The translations under genes were made by a program, and so were the position numbers. The notes below the pieces were generated by a model. The model ran no database searches. It saw only the letters and a program-made list of their open reading frames with translations, and was not told where the DNA came from. DNA of 55,662 nt from the NCBI GenBank assembly GCA_021298725.1, contig JAJTDU010000003.1:1-55662 (forward strand), in the 5' to 3' direction. Source of the stretch: Verrucomicrobiaceae bacterium. Lineage in GTDB: Bacteria; Verrucomicrobiota; Verrucomicrobiia; Verrucomicrobiales; Verrucomicrobiaceae. Shown here piece by piece: positions 1 to 9,247 of the stretch (position 1 is the stretch's first letter; every line of letters begins with the position of its first letter).

Positions 1-677
1 CGTCCGTGGAATACCGCACCATCAAAGACTCCACCCCCGATGGGCTGGTGCCGCCCGTGAAGGGACCGATGCTCGACTGTGCTCGCGCCCTCCAGTTCTG
101 CCGCAGCAAGGCCAAGGAGTGGAACCTCGACAAAACCAAGGTCGCCCTGTCCGGTGGTTCCGCCGGTGCCTGCACGAGCCTTTGGCTGGCCTTTCATGAT
201 GACCTTGCCGATCCCACCAGCGCCGACCCGGTCGCCCGCGAATCCACCCGCGTGCTTTGCGCCGCTGTCTCCGGTGCGCAGACCACGCTCGACCCTCACC
301 AGATGCGTGAATGGACGCCCAACAGCAAATACGGCTCCCACGCCTTCGGCATCGTGTGGGATGCGAAGAAGAAAATCGGCTCCTTCCAGATGTTCTACGA
401 CGCCCGCGAGGGCCTTCTGCCATGGATCAAAGAATACTCGCCCTACGAACTCGTCACCCCCGGCGACCCGCCCGTCGGCCTCTACTACAGCGCCCCGCCC
501 AACCTCGGTCACGACGAAAAAGACCCCACCCACACCGCGAACTTCGGCGTGAAGCTCAAAGAACACTGCGACGCCCACCAAGTCCCCTGCGACCTCGTCT
601 ATCCTGGCGCACCGAACGTGAAGCACGCCACCGACAACGATTACATCAAGGCGCATCTGCGGCCGGAGCTGAACTGA
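1..677 (+). CDS. alpha/beta hydrolase (esterase/lipase-like), 5' partial
   Basis: ORF open to the window edge; GGSAGA nucleophile-elbow-like motif (VALSGGSAGACTSLWLAF) and C-terminal VKHATDNDYIKAHL. Confidence 0.65.
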   Translation, partial: SVEYRTIKDSTPDGLVPPVKGPMLDCARALQFCRSKAKEWNLDKTKVALSGGSAGACTSLWLAFHDDLADPTSADPVARESTRVLCAAVSGAQTTLDPHQMREWTPNSKYGSHAFGIVWDAKKKIGSFQMFYDAREGLLPWIKEYSPYELVTPGDPPVGLYYSAPPNLGHDEKDPTHTANFGVKLKEHCDAHQVPCDLVYPGAPNVKHATDNDYIKAHLRPELN

Positions 678-772
678 GGCGGGCCACATCATCGCCTGAA
701 ATATGAAACGTTTCCTCGCTGACACCCTGCTGCGCACCATCTTACCCAATCGTAGTCAAAAAAACTCAATCC

Positions 773-1854
773 ATGAGCAAACGTAAACCCACCACCAGCA
801 GCCGCGCCAAAAAGAAGGCCGAGGTCTCTCTCGTGCGCTCCTCAGCGGCGGAATACCTCACCTTTGTGGCGGCAGGAGGTGCCTCGGAGAGCAGCGTGGA
901 GATGCGTTACGAGGATGAGAACATTTGGCTGACGCAGCGCATGATGGCGGAGCTTTACGGGGTCTCTATCCCGGCCATCAACCAGCACTTGAAACGGATT
1001 TTCAGCGACAACGAGCTGGAGGAATCGGCAGTGATTAAGCAATACTTAACCACTGCCGCCGACGGCAAGGCCTATCAGACGAAGCACTACAGCTTGCAGG
1101 CGATCATCGCCGTCGGGTTCAAGATCGAGAACGAGCGGGCGGTGCAGTTCCGCAAATGGGCTAACCAGATCGTCAAGGACTACACCATCCAAGGTTGGAC
1201 GATGGACTCCGATCGTCTCAAGCAAGGTGGGCTCCTGACCGACGAGTTTTTTGAGCGTCAGCTCGAAAAAATCCGCGAGATCAGGCTCTCAGAGCGCAAG
1301 TTCTACCAAAAGATCACAGACATATCACAGACATCTACTCCACAGCGCTGGACTACGACCCATCAGCAACTGCGACGAAGCGCTTCTTTGCCGCAGTTCA
1401 GAACAAGATGCACTACGCCGTGCATGGTCAGACAGCAGCCGAAGTGATCGTGGAGCGCGCCAATCATCAGAAGGAGAACATGGGGCTGACGAGCTGGGAA
1501 GCCGCCCCCAGAGGCAAAATTCAGCGTTACGATGTCTCCATCGCGAAGAACTACCTCTCAGAATCCGAGCTGGGGCAGATGCAGCGCATCGTCTCCGCAT
1601 ACCTCGACATGGCGGAGATGCAGGCGATGCGGAAGATCCCGATGACCATGGAAGACTGGGAAAAGCGATTGAGCGGATTCCTTCAACTGTGGGACCGCGA
1701 GATTCTTCAGGATGCGGGCCGGGTAAGCGCCGAACTGGCAAAAGCCTACGCTGAGAGTGAGTTTGAGAAATATCGCATCATGCAAGATCGCCTCTTTGAA
1801 TCGGACTTTGACCGGATGCTCAAGCAACTGCCGCCGGAGGGTGACAGCCTCTGA
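773..1854 (+). pseudogene. rhuM: RhuM-family protein, frame broken by an 11-bp tandem duplication
   Basis: ORF 773-1447 carries the RhuM N-terminus (WLTQRMMAELYGVS..INQHLKRIF); the C-terminus (NKMHYAVHGQTAAEVIVERA..SIAKNYLSESEL..FESDF) continues in another frame; removing one copy of atcacagacat (1313-1334) restores one frame. Confidence 0.85.
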
Positions 1855-1910
1855 GAGAAGGTAGAACCTCTACCATGACCACTCTCTCACCCGCCAATTT
1901 TCCCTACCCC

Positions 1911-2864
1911 ATGAACCGTCGTCGCCTCCTCCAACTCGCCGCTCTCACTCCTCTCGGAGCCGCCACAGCCCACGCTGCTTATTCGCCACGCCCACGCGTG
2001 GGCAAAGCACACTTCACGCCGACGTTGAATGCGTATTCCTTCCTCGAACAGCTCAATGCCAATATCGCCGATCCACAAACGGGCATCGACCTCTTCGGCG
2101 TGTGCGATTTCTGCGTGAAGCATGACATCGAGGCCGTGGACCTCACCGGCTACTTTTTCCCCGGTTATCCGAATGCGCCGTCGGACGACTACATCGCCCG
2201 CATCAAGCGCTACACGCATGATCGCGGCATCACGATCAGTGGCACCGGTGTGAAAAACGACTTCGCCACGTCGGACAAGGCGGTGCGGGCCGAGGGCGTG
2301 GCTCTGACAAAGCTCTGGATTGAGGTCGCCGCGCGGCTCGGTGCGCCGGTGGTGCGCGTGTTTGCCGGTCCGCAGCAAAAGAATTCGAAGGACTGGCAGG
2401 GCGCTGCTGGAGGTGCTTCACGCGATGAGGTGGAGAAGTGGATGGCCGAGGCGCTGAGCGAGTGCGCCGAGCATGGCGAAAAACATGGCGTCATCGTCGC
2501 CGTGCAAAATCACGGCGACTTCCTCACTACCGGACCGGAGCACGTCAGTCTGCTGCAGCGCGTCGATCACGCCTGGTGCGGTGCGCTGGTGGACACCGGC
2601 AAGTATTTCACCGCCGACCCCTATGCCGACATCGCCCTGATGGTGCCGCACGCGGTGAACTGGCAGATCAAGGAAACGCTCGGCAGCAGCCTCAAAACCC
2701 CGCCCACCGACTACACGAAGATCGCCAAGATCATCCACGCTGGCGGCTATCGCGGCTTCGTGCCCATCGAAACCCTCTCCATGGGCCGCAAAGACTACGA
2801 TCCTGCCTTCGAAGTCGTCAAAGTGCTCGCCGCGATGCGTGCGGCGATCGCGGAGTTGAAGTGA
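1911..2864 (+). CDS. sugar phosphate isomerase/epimerase-like TIM barrel protein with Tat-like signal peptide
   Basis: MNRRRLLQLAALTPLGAATAHA leader; xylose isomerase-like/AP endonuclease 2 fold motifs (VAVQNHGDF, ALVDTGKYF, GYRGFVPIE). Confidence 0.75.
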   Translation: MNRRRLLQLAALTPLGAATAHAAYSPRPRVGKAHFTPTLNAYSFLEQLNANIADPQTGIDLFGVCDFCVKHDIEAVDLTGYFFPGYPNAPSDDYIARIKRYTHDRGITISGTGVKNDFATSDKAVRAEGVALTKLWIEVAARLGAPVVRVFAGPQQKNSKDWQGAAGGASRDEVEKWMAEALSECAEHGEKHGVIVAVQNHGDFLTTGPEHVSLLQRVDHAWCGALVDTGKYFTADPYADIALMVPHAVNWQIKETLGSSLKTPPTDYTKIAKIIHAGGYRGFVPIETLSMGRKDYDPAFEVVKVLAAMRAAIAELK

Positions 2865-3223
2865 CACGCCGTTTCCACATCCTCCATGCATCGTTTTGCT
2901 GCTCTGTTCTCTCGTTTATCCGGTTTCCGCCGCCGAGCCCTCCCTACACACTTTTTGCCGAAGTGATGCCGCCTTGGCGGTCCTGCCACCAAGCGCGCCA
3001 GCGCATCGACAGGTCTCTGCTGACTTTCTGTGCCTTTCCATATCTAACGCTGGCTGCGGATGGCAGCTGCCCTCGTGGGGTGACACGCGAGCAGACGTTG
3101 CCATGGTTGGGGTGCGTCAGCCCTGCGTGAAAATGTCCGTCAGGATTTATAGGATTGCTTTTTTTTCAGCTCTGGCCAATTCTCAAAACAATTCCAATTT
3201 TGGATCTCACCCTCGTCAGCCTC

Positions 3224-3655
3224 ATGAAACTCACTCGTTCCCTGTTCTGCCTCTCGGTTCTCGCCGTTTTGTCTCTCTCTTCCTGCACAAGTGCAGATGG
3301 TGGATCATGGTGCCGCCGTGGGACACCTTGGCCGCCTTCTTCCAGCACGAACTCACCGAGTGGAGACGCCTCTCATATCCTGTCCGTGGGAAACAGGCCG
3401 ATCCACGCCCATCGAATCGGCCTCGTCTCTCCCAACGCAGCTGACAGCTATGGCGGCTACGGTGGTGGCTTCAACAGCGGCTATGCCATCTACCCCATGC
3501 CCACCGAGCGGTATGGTGACTACTTCAATCCAGAAAACGACCTGAGTTTGGTCGGTCACGGCTGGGACCGCTACACCACCGTGTTCACCAACACTTCTCG
3601 TCCTGCGGCCAGCCAGCCTGCTCTCCAGGCGGCTCCGATGACTAACAGCAAGTAA
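3224..3655 (+). CDS. putative small lipoprotein
   Basis: MKLTRSLFCLSVLAVLSLSSCTS lipobox; followed directly by a strong terminator. Confidence 0.6.
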   Translation: MKLTRSLFCLSVLAVLSLSSCTSADGGSWCRRGTPWPPSSSTNSPSGDASHILSVGNRPIHAHRIGLVSPNAADSYGGYGGGFNSGYAIYPMPTERYGDYFNPENDLSLVGHGWDRYTTVFTNTSRPAASQPALQAAPMTNSK

Positions 3656-3671
3656 GCAGACCCATTCATGA

Positions 3672-3710
3672 GCGGCGTTTCAGACGAGTGGTCTGAAACG
3701 CCGCTTTTTT
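3672..3710 (+). terminator. rho-independent terminator
   Basis: Perfect 14-bp stem gcggcgtttcagac/gtctgaaacgccgc, 5-nt loop, then T6. Confidence 0.9.
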
Positions 3711-3730
3711 GTCTTCAAATGCCAACGCTG

Positions 3731-4603
3731 TCACTCATAAAGGCGGAACAGGCCGCTATGGTCGAGATCACCGCAGCCTTTTTCGTGAACTAACTTCTCC
3801 CACTGGGCTAGCGAGTTTTTCAAGGTGGGTGAGTCGAGACCGACGGAGTCGGCAAGTTGGGACATGAGGCGCACATCCTTGAGCTGGAGTGTGGCGCGGC
3901 CGCCAGGGGCGAATTCGCGACGCACCATGCGGTCGCCGTGCAAATCGAGGATGCGGCTTTCGGCGAAGCCGCCGAGGAGCGCTTTGCGGACGAGCGCGGG
4001 ATCGACGCCGGAGAGTTCAGCCATGCGCAGTGCCTGGGCGACGGCGTCGATGGTTTGGGCGACGATGAGCTGATTGGCGAGCTTGGCCACCTGCCCTGCC
4101 CCGCTGAGGCCGAGATGGGTGATGTTTTTGCCGACGACTTGGAAGATCGGCAAAGCGCGCTGGAAATTCGCCTCACTGCCGCCAGCCATGATGGTGAGTG
4201 TAGCGGCTTCGGCTCCGACCTGGCCGCCGGACACGGGCGCATCGACCCAGTTCACGCGATCGGCCCATTTTTTCGTCTCAGGCACGCCAGTGGTGCCGAA
4301 GTCGATGATGAGGGCGTCTTTGTGCAGTCCTTCGATCAAACCACCGGGGCCAAAGACGACGTTTTCGACGACATCGGTCATGGTGAGATTGATGCAAATG
4401 GCGCCAGGGCCGATTTCGCGGGAGAGTTCAGGCAAACTAGCGGCGCGACGCATCCCAAGTGCCACGGCGGCCTCGGCCGGCGCATCACTGCGATTCCAGA
4501 CGACGACCTCCGCCCCCGCTTCGTGCAAATGACGCGCATTGGCCCGGCCCATGTTGCCGAGTCCGACGAATCCGATCTTGTGTCCTTTGAGTGGCTTGCT
4601 CAT
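3731..4603 (-). CDS. NAD(P)-dependent oxidoreductase, 3-hydroxyisobutyrate dehydrogenase/L-threonate dehydrogenase-like family
   Basis: IGFVGLGNMGRANARHL N-terminal Rossmann motif; VNWVDAPVSGGQVGAEAATLTIMAGG; GQVAKLANQLIV. Confidence 0.85.
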   Translation of the reverse strand: MSKPLKGHKIGFVGLGNMGRANARHLHEAGAEVVVWNRSDAPAEAAVALGMRRAASLPELSREIGPGAICINLTMTDVVENVVFGPGGLIEGLHKDALIIDFGTTGVPETKKWADRVNWVDAPVSGGQVGAEAATLTIMAGGSEANFQRALPIFQVVGKNITHLGLSGAGQVAKLANQLIVAQTIDAVAQALRMAELSGVDPALVRKALLGGFAESRILDLHGDRMVRREFAPGGRATLQLKDVRLMSQLADSVGLDSPTLKNSLAQWEKLVHEKGCGDLDHSGLFRLYE

Positions 4604-4659
4604 GTCTGGTGAACTCACATCAGGTAACCACCGATGGCAAACTCCTTCCCAATCCACGC

Positions 4660-5634
4660 ATGAAAATCATCATCACCGGCGGCGGCGGCTTTCTTGGCTC
4701 CCAGCTTGCGCAGAAGCTCCTCGAACGCGGCACTTGGAACAGCCGGCCGATCACCGAGATGGTGCTGCTGGACGCGTTTTTCCGCGAAGAACCGACCGAT
4801 GCGCGGGTGAAGCAGGTGAAGGGCGACATTGGCGACCGGGCGACGGTTTTGGCCACCACGGGCACTCAGTTCGATGTGATCTTCCATCTGGCCTCCATGG
4901 TGAGCGGGGAGTGCGAAGAACGCTTCGATGACGCGATGCGCGTGAACCTGGAGGGTGGTAGAAATGTGTTTGAGGCGGCACGGGCGGCGGAAGGACGGCC
5001 ACGAGTCGTGTTTGCGAGCAGCGTGGCGTGCTACGGCGGCCTGGACATGTCGCAGATGATGTCAGACACCACCAAACAACTGCCGCAGACGACCTACGGC
5101 ATGACGAAGGCGATGTGTGAGATGATGGTGAACGATCACACACGCAAAGGCCACTTCGACGGCCGCAGCGTGCGCCTGCCGACGGTGATCGTGCGCCCAG
5201 GCAAGCCTAACGCAGCTGCGTCGAGCTGGGCCAGCGGCATGTTTCGCGAACCGCTCAATGGCGAAGCCTGCCATCTGCCGATCCGCCGCGATCAACCGCA
5301 TCCGATGACGGGCTATCGCACGGTGATCGAGTCGTTCATCGCTTTGAGCGAGGTGGAGGAGTCCAAACTCGGCAAAGATCGTGCCTATGTGCTTCCCGCG
5401 CATCGCGTGACGCCGCAGATCGCGGAGAAGGTGATCCAAGAGGTCGCCGCAGCACGAGGAATCAAGCTAGGATCGATTGTGGATGCGTTTGATGCGCGGA
5501 TTCAAGGCATCGTGGATAACTGGCCGCAGCAGGTGGATGGCTCACGCGCTGTGGAGATCGGTCTGCCGCGCCCGCCGGAGCTGAAGGTGATCGTTGAGCA
5601 GTACGTTGAGGACTTTGGATCCAAGTCATCTTAG
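4660..5634 (+). CDS. denD: NAD-dependent epimerase/dehydratase, D-erythronate dehydrogenase-like
   Basis: MKIIITGGGGFLGSQLAQKLL; YGMTKAMCEMMVNDHTRKGHFDGRSVRLPTVIVRPGKPNAAASSWASGMFREPLNG. Confidence 0.7.
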   Translation: MKIIITGGGGFLGSQLAQKLLERGTWNSRPITEMVLLDAFFREEPTDARVKQVKGDIGDRATVLATTGTQFDVIFHLASMVSGECEERFDDAMRVNLEGGRNVFEAARAAEGRPRVVFASSVACYGGLDMSQMMSDTTKQLPQTTYGMTKAMCEMMVNDHTRKGHFDGRSVRLPTVIVRPGKPNAAASSWASGMFREPLNGEACHLPIRRDQPHPMTGYRTVIESFIALSEVEESKLGKDRAYVLPAHRVTPQIAEKVIQEVAAARGIKLGSIVDAFDARIQGIVDNWPQQVDGSRAVEIGLPRPPELKVIVEQYVEDFGSKSS

Positions 5635-6563
5635 CAACGACGGTGGATGAGGCACTTGAAGGCGGTTCCTGCGCCTTCAGCGTCGAGAAGCTGTGATGAG
5701 GCATTGTGTGGCTGAAGAAATTCGGCCAGATTTTGCTGCGTGGTCGGCTCCAGGCCGAGTTCGAGTAGCCAGGCAGCGTAGTCGGTGAAATTGATGTCTG
5801 CAGTGATGTCCTGGCGGCCTGGGTTGGCGTAGAGGTCGGTGCCGGTGAGCCTTTGATGCAGCAGGTAGGCGCGCAGCGTGCCGTGCGGACGGCGATGGTA
5901 GAGCTGCGGAAAGTCATCGCCGTAGTCGATGCTGAGCATGGAGCCGCCTTTCCAATGCGGCGTCCAGTGGTGCAGCCAGTCGCGGATGCTGGGATGCAGC
6001 TCGCAGCGCTGACCGTCTTTGAAGGTGGTGTGACGCAGAGCACTGAAGTGCGCGGAATCGAGCTGATGCGGGTGTAGTTGCTCAGGCACCCAGACTTCGT
6101 GCCAGAGACCGTTTTGCCACTGCACGAGCGTGGCGGGGAAGGCATCGAGCAGTTCGTTGTGATAGATGAAGGCGTGACCTTCAGCGTGGGAGAGAGCGGA
6201 TTCGAGGTCGTGGTGCCAGTGGGCTTTACTGCCGAGTTGCTTTTGCTGCTGTTCGCGCAGCACAGGGGAAGTCTCGACGATGTGGAAGGTGAACTGACGG
6301 CGCTGCCACCAGCCCAGGGCTTGCCGCACAGCGGCCATGAGCGAGCCATCGCCCGCGCCGACTTCGATGATGTGACGGATGCTCGGCTGCGCTTTTGACT
6401 CGGATTTGAGCCAGGCGGCCATGGCGCGTCCCAGGCAGGGGGAAAGCGTGGCGGACGTGGCGAAATCTCCGCGTGCGCCGACGCTGCGAATGTGCCGGGT
6501 GTAGTAGCCGCGTTCGGGATCGAACAGGGCACGGGCCATGAAGGTTGAGAATGGCTCGGCCAT
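5631..6563 (-). CDS. class I SAM-dependent methyltransferase, MidA/NDUFAF7 family
   Basis: FMARALFDPERGYYT; HIIEVGAGDGSLMAAV; FIYHNELLDAFPA; LSIDYGDDF. Confidence 0.8.
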   Translation of the reverse strand: MAEPFSTFMARALFDPERGYYTRHIRSVGARGDFATSATLSPCLGRAMAAWLKSESKAQPSIRHIIEVGAGDGSLMAAVRQALGWWQRRQFTFHIVETSPVLREQQQKQLGSKAHWHHDLESALSHAEGHAFIYHNELLDAFPATLVQWQNGLWHEVWVPEQLHPHQLDSAHFSALRHTTFKDGQRCELHPSIRDWLHHWTPHWKGGSMLSIDYGDDFPQLYHRRPHGTLRAYLLHQRLTGTDLYANPGRQDITADINFTDYAAWLLELGLEPTTQQNLAEFLQPHNASSQLLDAEGAGTAFKCLIHRRC

Positions 6564-6578
6564 TTGAAGCGAATCGTT

Positions 6579-7865
6579 TCAGCGAAGTGCTGCAGAACCA
6601 GAGTTCCGCGCTCCGAAGCTGCGGATGATTTCATCCGCGATGATTTCAAGCCCCTCGCTCACGATGTGCTGTGGCTGCGAATAGGTGAGGCGCAGGCATT
6701 CGTGTGGGTGCCGCCACTCCTGGTCAATGCCGTAGGCGAAGTAGTGGCCGGGGATCCCGAGGACTTTGCGCTCTTTGAGGCGACGATAGAGTTCCTTCGC
6801 CGGAATGGGCAGGCCGTTGATCCACAACCAAAGGAAGAAGGCTCCTTCTTGCGTGTGTAGTGCCCACGGAACGCGGTCGCCAAGCGCATCGGCTAGCACG
6901 GATTTGGCGAAGTCGGAACGTTCGCGATAGAACGGGCGGATGACCTCAGGGCCGAGCTTGATGAGCGTGTCGTCCTTGAGCAGCGGCATGAGCAGCGCCT
7001 GGCCGAGGTTGCCATTTGCGAGGGAGACGATGGCATTCATGTTCGACAGCGCTTTCACGATGGGCGGATCGGCAACGATCATGGCGGTGCGAACTCCGGG
7101 AAGGCCGACCTTGCTCATGCTGATGCTGAAGATCATGCCGGGCTGCCATTTCGGCTGGAAGCCGTTGTGGATGACACCAGGAAACGGATGACCGTAGGCG
7201 TTGTCGATGATGAGCGGGATGCCATGCGCGTCGGCGAGCGTGTGGAGGCTGTCGAACTCGTTTTGAGTGAGGACGTTCCCGGTGGGATTCGTGGGGCACG
7301 AAACACACATGGCGGCGATGTCAGGCGTGATGCGCAGGCGGTCGAAATCGACGTGGTATTTGATCTCATGCGGCGCAGTTTCGACGATGCGCGGCAGGCA
7401 GGCGGTGAACTGGCCTTCAGTGAGCGACTGAGTGGCGTAGCCGATGTATTCGGGCAGCAGCGGGAAGAGAATGCGTCGCTTGGACGAACCGGTCTGGCCT
7501 GCGAGGAGATTGAAGAGCAAGAAGCAGGCGCTTTGGCTGCTGGGCATCACGGCGATGTTTGCGCTGGTGACGTTCCAACCGCACTCACGCTGGAGAAACG
7601 CGGCAAAGGCTTCACGAAAGAGCGGATTACCGCCTGGCGGGTCGTAATTGAGCAGGGTGCGGTCGATGCTGCCGTCATCGAGCATGGCGCGCATGCGCTC
7701 GCGCCAGAGCTGCTGCACCTGAGGAATGGCCGCAGGCTGGCCGCCACCAAGCATGCGCATGTCAGGGTGTGTGGTGAGCGCAGCTCCGCAGTCATCCATG
7801 AGTTCCTGGATACCGCTAGGCCCGGCAAGGCGCATGCCGATGTCTGAGAAGGTGGTGTGCATCAA
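6579..7865 (-). CDS. avtA: PLP-dependent aminotransferase, valine--pyruvate transaminase-like
   Basis: GNPLFREAFAAFLQRECGWNVTSANIAVMPSSQSACFLLFNLLAG; SMSKVGLPGVRTAMI around the PLP lysine. Confidence 0.75.
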   Translation of the reverse strand: MMHTTFSDIGMRLAGPSGIQELMDDCGAALTTHPDMRMLGGGQPAAIPQVQQLWRERMRAMLDDGSIDRTLLNYDPPGGNPLFREAFAAFLQRECGWNVTSANIAVMPSSQSACFLLFNLLAGQTGSSKRRILFPLLPEYIGYATQSLTEGQFTACLPRIVETAPHEIKYHVDFDRLRITPDIAAMCVSCPTNPTGNVLTQNEFDSLHTLADAHGIPLIIDNAYGHPFPGVIHNGFQPKWQPGMIFSISMSKVGLPGVRTAMIVADPPIVKALSNMNAIVSLANGNLGQALLMPLLKDDTLIKLGPEVIRPFYRERSDFAKSVLADALGDRVPWALHTQEGAFFLWLWINGLPIPAKELYRRLKERKVLGIPGHYFAYGIDQEWRHPHECLRLTYSQPQHIVSEGLEIIADEIIRSFGARNSGSAALR

Positions 7866-8317
7866 GAGCCGACGGAGGTCTGCACCCAGTCGCGAATACT
7901 GAAGCTTGGCGCGGCTTTTTCAATCTGCCATCTGCCATCCGCATTGAGCCTGAAGCTACCGACCCAGCGCTGATGCCATTCCTCAGGCGCGATCATGCTG
8001 AGCTGGCGTTTGCCTTCGACCTCATAGAGATGGTACATCTCGCCGCAAATGGGCTCGAAGCCGAATTGGCTCTCGTAGATGAGCTTGTTCCAGTTGAAGG
8101 CGTCGATGACCTCCATGTAGCGCTCCTGAATTTCGACCATCTCCTGCTGCAGCTCACGCTCGACTCGGGAAACGCCGCGAGATTTGAAATTGGTGAGATC
8201 CTGCGGGATGATTTTGGCGGCGAGACGCGAAACGGGATACGGCAGGTAATTGCCGCGAGGCTCGGGGGCTTGCAGGGCTGCGTCGATAGGGTCCAAAACA
8301 GGGCTGATGTGGGTCAT
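7862..8317 (-). CDS. DUF2452-like conserved protein
   Basis: IQERYMEVIDAFNWNKLIYESQFGFEPICGEMYHLYEVEGKRQLSMIAPEEW; overlaps the avtA start. Confidence 0.6.
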   Translation of the reverse strand: MTHISPVLDPIDAALQAPEPRGNYLPYPVSRLAAKIIPQDLTNFKSRGVSRVERELQQEMVEIQERYMEVIDAFNWNKLIYESQFGFEPICGEMYHLYEVEGKRQLSMIAPEEWHQRWVGSFRLNADGRWQIEKAAPSFSIRDWVQTSVGS

Positions 8318-8392
8318 AGGATGTACGGGAGGAACGCAGGATCAAGATGGTGCTTTGATTTGAAAAGCGGCATCACGGGCTTACGATGTGAA

Positions 8393-8941
8393 ATGAAGAA
8401 CGTCTCAAAACTGTTGGGTGTCGCCTTGTTTTCAGCGCTGCTGGCGTCTTGTGCGTCGCGCACGATGGACAGCGTGCCCACCGCGCAGGAACTGGAAGCT
8501 TACGAACGAGTGATCAAATCCCGCATGCAGGGAGAATACGACGAGCTGGCACGCCTGCGTGCCCGGGGCGCAATCAGCCAGGCAGACTACGAGGAGCAGA
8601 AGCGCAAGCTGGACTCGAAGCTGGCGGAAAAGGTGAATGACGCGGCCTGGAACAAGCATTACTTGGCCGAATCCGAGCGCAAAGCCGATGGCGTACCGAC
8701 GCCGGACGCGCCGGTGGCATTGAGTCCTGGCGCGATGGGGGGGGAATCTTTTTACCGGCCTTCCTACCAAAATTACGGGCAGGTCACAGGCATGAGCGGT
8801 GTCGGAGGGATGGGCAGCATGCGCGGGGCGAATGAGCAGATCAGCAACGCTCAAACCGTGCGCCAAGACGCGATGTCTGCCGGGGGGACTTTTTTGTCTA
8901 AGCCGCCACCGGGTTCGGTTTACGATGACGCTATGCGGTGA
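8393..8941 (+). CDS. putative lipoprotein with short-C-terminal-domain-like (SHOCT-like) segment
   Basis: MKNVSKLLGVALFSALLASCAS lipobox; YDELARLRARGAISQADYEEQKRKLDSKL resembles SHOCT. Confidence 0.6.
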   Translation: MKNVSKLLGVALFSALLASCASRTMDSVPTAQELEAYERVIKSRMQGEYDELARLRARGAISQADYEEQKRKLDSKLAEKVNDAAWNKHYLAESERKADGVPTPDAPVALSPGAMGGESFYRPSYQNYGQVTGMSGVGGMGSMRGANEQISNAQTVRQDAMSAGGTFLSKPPPGSVYDDAMR

Positions 8942-9009
8942 TTGACGCTGCTGGACTTGTCCTCAGCCTTGGGAGCCTGGGCCTTTTCATTCCAATAACT
9001 TAAAAAGCG

Positions 9010-9044
9010 AAAAGCCCTGTGAGGATGACCCCCACAGGGCTTTT
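9010..9044. terminator. bidirectional rho-independent terminator
   Basis: aaaagccctgtg / cacagggctttt stem between convergent genes. Confidence 0.85.
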
Positions 9045-9091
9045 GTTGGCAGGTTACCCTGCCACATTGACCTCACAAAGAGGCCAACGAA

Positions 9092-9247
9092 TTACTTCTT
9101 GGCAGCTTTCTTGGCAGCCTTCTTAGCAGCCTTCTTAGCAGGAGCCTTTGCGGCGGCTTTCTTAGCAGGAGCCTTTGCGGCGGCTTTCTTAGCAGGAGCC
9201 TTTGCGGCGGCTTTCTTGACGGCCTTTTTTGCAGCTTTCTTAGCCAT
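9092..9247 (-). CDS. putative 51-aa histone H1-like Lys/Ala/Pro protein (internal start in the ppdK frame)
   Basis: [21 protein letters not shown]...; AGAGGA Shine-Dalgarno 8 nt upstream of the ATG; terminator immediately downstream. Confidence 0.6.
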   Translation of the reverse strand: MAKKAAKKAVKKAAAKAPAKKAAAKAPAKKAAAKAPAKKAAKKAAKKAAKK

